In this document: in pieces, positions 57,888-64,000 of the stretch
Numbering within the stretch: the first letter of the stretch is position 1
Layout: each line of letters opens with the position of its first letter
Assembly (NCBI GenBank): GCA_036426205.1
Contig: CM071571.1
Location: forward strand, 112,733,676-112,797,675
Length of the DNA stretch: 64,000 bases
DNA from: Ascaphus truei
Lineage: Eukaryota > Chordata > Amphibia > Anura > Ascaphidae
Direction: 5' to 3'
The notes under the pieces: generated by a model
The model's input: the letters and a program-made list of their open reading frames with translations, nothing else
The model's database searches: none
Told to the model about the DNA's origin: nothing
Program-made: the position numbers and the translations under genes

Positions 57888-59468
57888 AGAAACACTAGAA
57901 TAAGTGGCCAGAAGGGGTCGCTAAAGCCCCTAGAAACTGCACTCAAGGTACTATAGGGAAACACAAATGTTGGAACAATGTGAATAGCTGGGAGAAAGAG
58001 ACCACCTCACATTTATATTATAATGATAGAGGTAGTCGTACCAAGGCCACACAGAAGCAAATCACAAATATTAATAATAAACTTTAAAGAATAATAAAAC
58101 CCGATCATAAAGTGATATTTTGTACAGTGAAATTAAAATCCCCAGCGACGGGACGGAAGCATATATGTCTAAATAGTAGATATAGTGTTCCTACTCCGGT
58201 ATATTACCAAGTGAGTTGTTCAGAACACGGAGGCATCAGCCCATCAGTAATCATTTATGAAAAATGTATAGGTACGTATGAGGTGTGCAGATGCAGTCAA
58301 TAACGGTCTATACGTGTCAACTTGCAGCGCGCTCAGAATAGCATTGAATAAATACAGCACACAGCTGTGCCTTATTAAATAGACAGGTACTATTGTCAGA
58401 ATGTATTCAGTTGCCTGTGGCTCTCATAAGATACAAATGTATCAGCAAATAATTATACTCCTTGAGATGAGTGTTACATACGATTAAATGCTTGAATAGA
58501 TAAGCCACATAGTGTGTAATAGTAAGAACAATTTGTAACCAAAAAATAGTAGCAAGTTAGAAACACCTCCTTAGAGGTACTCATACGACCGTATCACTGT
58601 GGTAATGGCTCTGTGGTTTTAGCTCCAAACTGAACAGCGCTTGTGCTCCGTCCCGAATGTGGGACCGTCACGGGTTAAGTGACGTCACACCCAGGACGGA
58701 GCACGAGCGCTGTTCAGTTTGGAGCTAAAACCACAGAGCCATTACCACAGTGATACGGTCGTATGAGTACCTCTAAGGAGGTGTTTCTAACTTGCTACTA
58801 TTTTTTGGTTACAAATTGTTCTTACTATTACACACTATGTGGCTTATCTATTCAAGCATTTAATCGTATGTAACACTCATCTCAAGGAGTATAATATATT
58901 TGCTGATATATTTGTATCTTATGCTTAGCCACAGGCAATTGAATACATTCTGACAACAGTACCTGTCTATTTTAATAAGGCACAGCTGTGTGCTGTATTT
59001 ATTCAATGCTATTCTGAGCGCGCTGCAAGTTGACACGTATTATACCGTTATTGACTGCATCTGCACACCTCATACGTACCTATAAATTTTTCATATATGA
59101 TTACTGATGGGCTGATGCCTCCGTGTTCTGAACAACTCACTTGGTAATATACCGGAGTAGGAACACTATAACTACTATTTAGACATATATGCTTCCGTCC
59201 CGTCGCTGGGGATTTTAATTTCACTATACAAAATATCACTTTATCATCGGGTTTTATTATTCCTTAAAGTTTATTATTAGTATTTGTGATTTGCTTCTGT
59301 GTGGCCTTGGTATGACTACCTCTATCATTATAATATAAATGTGAGGTGGTCTCTTTCTCCCAGCTATTCACATTGTTCCAACATTTGTGTTTCCCTATAT
59401 TACTGTACCTTGAGTGTAGTTTCTAGGGGCTTTAGCGACCCCTTGTGGCCACTTATTCTAGTGTTTCG
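57888..59468. mobile_element. hAT-type palindromic element, 1.58 kb
   Basis: Two arms of about 770 bp, inverted and very similar, meet at about 58670. Both arms encode the same meaningless 63-codon frame (58112-58303 plus, 59048-59239 minus), which shows their similarity rather than a gene. The ends GAAACACTAG/CTAGTGTTTC are flanked by a perfect 8-bp duplication CAATAGTG (57880-57887, 59469-59476). 8-bp TSDs mark the hAT superfamily. No transposase. Confidence 0.85.
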
Positions 59469-59476
59469 CAATAGTG

Positions 59477-59890
59477 TGTCTCCATCTTTGCACCAGGTAA
59501 TCTTACTATTCAGTAAATCTATGGTGAGCATTGTGTTCATATGTGCTATATATACTGTAGTGTGATATCAACAATAGACTGTACTTTAGCGAGTTAGATA
59601 CTAATGTAATATGTTACCTTTATGCGTTCAATCCAAAGCAGCTGCTCCTGAAGTGCAAGTCCTGTTTAAAAGATTTACCCAGTGGCCTTTAGCATTGAAA
59701 AGTTGGTATGTTTGAATATCAAAAGGTGGGTTTTTTTTTTTCCCCCTCTTAACTCTGTGCTGTTAATGGACCAACTGGAACAAGCTGATTTATTGGGGAG
59801 GGGGAGGGTCATGTGACTGCTTTAGCTGTATAAAATCATTACCCCCTCTGCATTTGCAGGTACTGCATTGGCGTGAGATAGTGAAGCATC
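59477..59890. other. Unassigned DNA before LINE
   Basis: T10-type run at 59731. Probably includes the LINE 5' end near 59840, but no boundary is visible. Confidence 0.3.
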
Positions 59891-60010
59891 TTAAAGTGAG
59901 CTTTTAAATGAGAAATATAGTTAGACTATAGTTAAGTGAGCCTTTAAGTGATAAATATAGTTAGACTACGTTAAGTGAGCTTTTACGTGAGAAATATAGT
60001 TTGACTATAG
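59891..60010 (+). repeat. Three ~40-bp tandem repeats in LINE 5' UTR
   Basis: Units start ttaagtgagc and contain gagaaatatagttagacta. Tandem 5' UTR repeats often act as LINE promoters; here that is inference. Confidence 0.7.
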
Positions 60011-60203
60011 TTGGACTAGAGGAAACTGGGAACTACATCCTTCTGCAAACTCTTCTACACATTGCAACAAATGGTGAGCTATTCTGATCACACTATGATC
60101 CCTGCTGTTTAGTCTGCACACACACACACTTGGCTCACAACAGCTCCATGCAGCATTACCTACCTCTGGCATAATGAACCTGCTTTTTACCTCCACTTTG
60201 TTC

Positions 60204-60337
60204 TTTCTCGTGGCCTCATTGAAATGTTATTCTCTCTATCCACTACAAACGCCTCCCTCCTGGCCCACGCTTTCTCATGGCCTCATTGAAATGTTATTCT
60301 CTCTATCCACTACAAACGCCTCCCTCCTGGCCCACGC
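60204..60337 (+). repeat. 67-bp direct duplication at LINE ORF start
   Basis: 60204-60270 and 60271-60337 differ at one base. Since 67 is not a multiple of 3, the duplication shifts the frame that starts at ATG 60174 and leaves the downstream ATG 60277 as the usable start. Confidence 0.9.
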
Positions 60338-62687
60338 CCAACATCACCATACACCCTGGATTACTCAAAAGCCTTGCACTATCTACTGAATGTTGGTGGA
60401 GAACCCTGAAAACCAACACTTCAACCACTGCACACTTAAATGGCAAACATCATAAAGTAACAACTTGCAAACAACTACTCAAATTTCTACTCATACTATT
60501 ACTCTCTTTAGCAGGTGATATTGAACCTAACCCAGGTCCTCCCACTTCAACTCTGTCCCATACCCCTGAGAATACCCCCTTCAAATTCCAAAAAGGGCTA
60601 TCTGTCGCCCATATAAATATCCAGAGTCTGCTGCCCAAACTGGATGAACAAGGGCATGGTGCTTATGCATAAGCCAAAAGCCATCGTTCTTACAGAAACA
60701 TGGCTAACCCCTAGAACCCCTGATGCACATATTGCCATTAAGGGATTCTCCATTTCTAGGAGAGATAGGTCAAAGAGAGGAGGAGGGGTGTTATTTTATA
60801 TTGCAGACACCTTACAATTTACACTATTAAATTGCCCCCCAAGACCAACCTCTTTTGAAATCCTAGTTGGCAGAATCTGCCTCCCCTTCTCTAAGCCCAT
60901 CTTGCTAGATGGCATCTACTGCCTCCCCTAAAGCCCCTCTACAATCTCTGACTGATATCACCCAGTTTCTTGGCTCCATTTCCTCTCTGAATGAGAAGAG
61001 TGAGCTGCTAGTTCTTGGGGATTTCAACTTCAATTGGCTTGACCCTAAAAACCACAAAATCCACACACAAATCAAGTCGCTTAACCTATCGCAACTCATT
61101 TCCCAACCCACACGGACAAACCTGAAATCGCACAACCATTCCTTGCTTGACTGGATTCTCTCCTCAAACCCCAGCAGAATCCAATCCTCTGGCATCCTTC
61201 CTGACATTTTCAGTGACCATGCAATAGTGTACTGTGTAAGGAAAATTAAACCACCCCAATCAAGCCCTAAAGTTCTCCTCACTAGAACATTTGGAAACTT
61301 TAACCTACAACAGTTTCTGGCTGACCTTACCAACTGCCCTTGGCATAGAATTGATTTAATTCCTGACCCTGATTCTGCGCTCGACTAGTTCCAATCCGAG
61401 TTCTTAAAACTCTGTGATACCCATGCTCCACTACGCAGAAAAAGGGTACGGGTTGCCCACCTTCCATGGGTTACACCTGACCTTATAGCACTCTACCAGT
61501 TCAGGGATGCCTTGTGGAAAAGCCACAAAATAACTGGCACTACCAAGGATCTCAATCACTACAGATGCCTGCGGAACATGTGCACAAGGCAAACAAGGCA
61601 TGCAAAAGCACAATATTACTCTGACAATCTCCTCCAGAACACATCAAACCCAGCTAACTTCTGGAAGGTTATCAACAACATATTCCAGCCTTCTAACCAT
61701 CAACACCCAAGTAATATCACCAAGGGCGATATTACTCTGACAAACCCCACCGACATTGCAAATGCATTCAATGATTACTTTGTGGGGTGTGCTACTAACT
61801 TATTAGCAAAACGCAACCCAAACCACAAACCTGAATCTCATCTTGGGAGTACCCCTATAGCCCCACCCACTCCCAACATTGCCCACAATTTTCAATTTGG
61901 CCCAGTATCCGAAGAGGAGATTACACAAGCGCTTCTCAAATTAAAACGAAGCAGCCAATGTGGACCTGACTTACTACAATCTAGGTTCCTAAGACTTGGT
62001 GTCCCAGCAATTGCTAAACCAATTGCTTCCATAGTCAACTCTATGTTGTCTGTAGGCCATATCCCTAAGACATGGAAAGCATGCAGAGTTGTCCCAATCT
62101 TCAAAAGTGGGGACAAAAACACTGTCTCAAACTACAGACCAATCTCCCTTCTCCCAATCCTATCCAAAGTCATGGAAAAATGTGTCCACTCCCAATTAAG
62201 TGATTACTATAGCAAGACAAATTTCCCTAGTCAATTCCAATCTGGCTTTCGCCCCAAACACTGCATCGTAACTACCCTGCTAAAAGTTTGCAATGAAATC
62301 CAGTGTGGAATGGAACAGGGTCAACTCACTGGTGCCGTATTCCTATATTTTGCAAAGGCTTTTGATACTGTTGATCATGCTATCCTGCTCAACAAACTCC
62401 AGAGCTCTTGAATAGGGAAGCATGCTTTAAACTGGTTTCAGTCCTACCTATCAGGTAGATCCCAACATGTGTCCATCTCTGTCTCTAACTCTAACCCCCT
62501 GGATATTACCTGTGGCGTCCCGCAAGGCTCTGTTCTGGGGCCCCTACTCTTCTCAGTGTTCATCAATGATCTTCCCACAGCTTGTCAGGAAGCCTCAATA
62601 CACATGTATGCAGATGACACAATCCTATATGCACACAGCCATAGCCTCTCTGACCTTCAACACATACTTCAGTCTGTGAATGAATAG
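60277..62687 (+). pseudogene. L2/CR1-type LINE ORF2: 2A peptide, AP endonuclease, reverse transcriptase
   Basis: Begins with a hydrophobic run and a 2A motif, then AP-type endonuclease: SVAHINIQSLLPKLD, TETWLTP, GGGVLFYI, LVLGDFNFNW, SDHAIVYC. RT follows: LKLKRSSQCGPDLL, PKTWKACRVVPIFKSGD, NYRPISLLPILSKVMEK, FRPKHC, AFDTVDHAILL, GVPQGSVLGPLLFSVFIND, MYADDTILYA. Breaks: frame changes near 60660 and 60905, TAG at 61386, TGA at 62409. Homology stops right after the YADD region at 62687, where another repeat begins. Recent enough that the frame is mostly readable. Confidence 0.92.
60517..60540 (+). other. 2A self-cleaving peptide motif in LINE
   Basis: Encodes DIEPNPGP after LSLAG, a full match to D-(V/I)-E-x-N-P-G-P. 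2A peptides make the ribosome skip one bond, separating the upstream peptide from the enzyme; they are known in several AP-endonuclease LINE groups. Confidence 0.88.
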
Positions 62688-63780
62688 TGAATTAGTACCC
62701 TAAAGCTCAGCGCTGGGACCATTAAATGTGTGATTACAATGTAAGTGATAATAAATCTACTTATGATTAGATAAAAGCTGCCCTGGGGTCCCTGCCTAAC
62801 AAATAACTCACAAATTCGTTTAACAGACAATAATACAATAATGTAGTGACCCGGCGCTAGAAGTGACAACAATACCCCAGTCCAATGATATGTCCATATA
62901 GATTTGGAAAGTTCTCTTAATTTTCCAATTGAAAACGAAGTGGTGGTTCAGTTGCTAGCTGGTACTTCAAAATTTCTCCTGCAGTATAATAGACAAAGGG
63001 AAAGAAACCATTGCGCAGCCACAAGTACCAACAGGTGACTCCAAAAAGGGCTTAAAAGTTATAAACTTACAAAAGTACTGTGTCTATGTTCATTTGAGAG
63101 AATCTGTGCTTTAACCAACTTCTTCTCCTGGACCTCACGAATCCCCCGTGTTGTCAGTCATACGTCAGCTCGCTCTCCTGTTAACTCACAGCCTGATCAC
63201 TCAAAGGTGATCTCCGTGGGTTCCCGGAAAGGAAATGACATAGGAGATGATGGTGCAGATTGCTAAAAACTTTAATGACAGTAAAAACAGTAAAAAACAG
63301 CCAAAGGCTTACTCACATAAACCGTGCTGTTACAGAACAACTGACAACGTGCCATCCGCAGCTTGTTAAGGTGAGGGGTAGTGAACACTAGGCTGATCGC
63401 GCTCTCACTGCTCTCAGTTCCAGAGACCATTGCCTGTCTTCGCGCAACACACTGACATCACGCAATGGCGCCCCCTCCACTTTCCTTGCTACCGGACACT
63501 TCAGCAGCTTGTTAAGGTAAGGGGTGGTACAACCTGGGCTGATCGCGCTCTCACTGATCTCAGTTCCAGAGACCGCTGCCTGTCTCCGCGCAACTCACTG
63601 ATGTCACGCGATGGCGCCCCCTCCACTCTCCTTGCTACCGGACACTTCAGTCTTAACTCCTCCCTCTCAGAACGCGTTTCGTGACTCAAAGTGGTCACTT
63701 CATCAGTGGTGAGGGGGAGTTCCTAACTACTGGTGTATTTATACCATAGAGGGCGACATACACCCCCCTGGAACCAATTT
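62688..63780 (-). mobile_element. Noncoding element with hammerhead-like site E
   Basis: Interrupts the LINE. On the minus strand it starts near a TATA box, carries site E, then about 950 bp without frames. Within it, a ~150-bp block is repeated (63361-63470 and 63509-63650: gcttgttaaggtgaggggt, gctgatcgcgctctcact, cgcgatggcgccccctccact). TSD not found; the left edge is set by loss of LINE homology. Confidence 0.5.
63662..63743 (-). ncRNA. TATA box plus hammerhead-like motif (site E)
   Basis: Minus strand: TATAAA (63738-63743), CTGATGA (63700-63706), A, hairpin GTGAC/GTCAC (63694-63698, 63681-63685, 8-nt loop), GAAAC (63676-63680), then GTT. CCCTC (63711-63715) pairs with GAGGG (63662-63666), leaving an internal loop beside the core as in type I hammerheads. 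The best-preserved site along with site A. Confidence 0.6.
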
Positions 63781-64000
63781 GTAATTAATACAATAAAAAA
63801 ATAATAAAATGAAATGCACCCATAATTTACAACACGATTATTGCCACTAGGGAAACAAGCCCTGGGATTGAGTGGCAATATATCAGGCATTAATAGGTGA
63901 TGATATTACATTCCAACTATTAAAAATATCATAAACAATTGGATCATTGATACACAGATTATTAACTAAATGTATGTTAGTACATGTTGATGAATGTTAA
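63781..64000. other. AT-rich DNA to window end
   Basis: No feature recognised. Confidence 0.3.

Noticed and set aside
58112..58303. Conserved 63-codon frame found in both palindrome arms
   Set aside because: Similarity comes from the inverted arms of a noncoding hAT-type element; no start context or domain.
58600..58740. Possible CRISPR-like or hairpin RNA gene at the palindrome centre
   Set aside because: It is simply the join of two transposon arms, without spaced repeats or any prokaryotic context.

Overview
This is a stretch of animal nuclear DNA with no host gene that I can recognise. It is built almost entirely from transposable elements nested in one another, set in AT-rich unique-looking DNA. 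The mix points to a vertebrate, most likely an amphibian such as a frog. It contains Penelope-like elements (PLEs) with GIY-YIG endonuclease, a sushi-type Ty3/Gypsy element, an L2/CR1-type LINE carrying a 2A peptide, a pogo/Tigger transposon, PIF/Harbinger-type and hAT-type foldback elements, and an ERV-like LTR element. The species call is inference. The family calls rest on visible protein motifs and target-site duplications (TSDs).

Layout. 1-6.7 kb: a minus-strand Tigger transposase split by a 5.25 kb LTR element (two ~1 kb LTRs, 4-bp TSD, gag-like frames with a PPPY motif, no pol). 7.3-16.4 kb: a large PLE with an intact ORF1 and ORF2, preceded by a degraded inverted copy of itself and flanked by a 20-bp direct repeat. 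16.4-21.1 kb: LTR-like DNA, a decayed Gypsy reverse transcriptase, a 392-bp Harbinger-like MITE and low-complexity DNA. 21.2-26.6 kb: a minus-strand sushi-like Gypsy element (LTR, gag, protease, RT, RNase H, integrase), truncated in integrase and interrupted by an 807-bp insertion with a 16-bp TSD. 26.8-31.4 kb: a LINE scrap, palindromic repeat modules and an L2-type tail. 31.4-37.2 kb: AT-rich DNA with microsatellites. 37.2-39.9 kb: a ~455-bp tandem array with a 480-bp MITE inside. 39.9-46.6 kb: a decayed LINE split by a 4.66 kb PLE insertion with a 15-bp TSD. 47.4-56.7 kb: a degenerate coding-like tandem array interrupted by an ERV-like LTR, itself interrupted by a 5.59 kb foldback element. 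57.9-59.5 kb: a 1.58 kb hAT-type palindrome with an 8-bp TSD. 59.9-62.7 kb: a LINE with 2A peptide and endonuclease/RT, cut off by a further repeat that runs to the window end.

The two signals I find most interesting are both linked to PLEs. First, five (perhaps six) sites in unrelated repeats share one layout: a TATA-like box, then about 30-45 nt later a CTGANGA / hairpin / GAAAC core that folds like a compact hammerhead ribozyme, with hairpin stems that differ in sequence but keep pairing. Second, the intact PLE has no ATG for its polymerase frame upstream of the conserved region, but has an A AAA AAC heptamer exactly in phase for -1 frameshifting from ORF1 into ORF2.

Limits: family names are by eye, with no database search. 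Divergence is described qualitatively. Some indel-rich inverted or tandem copies could be assembly artefacts. Noncoding stretches are reported as such where nothing could be recognised.
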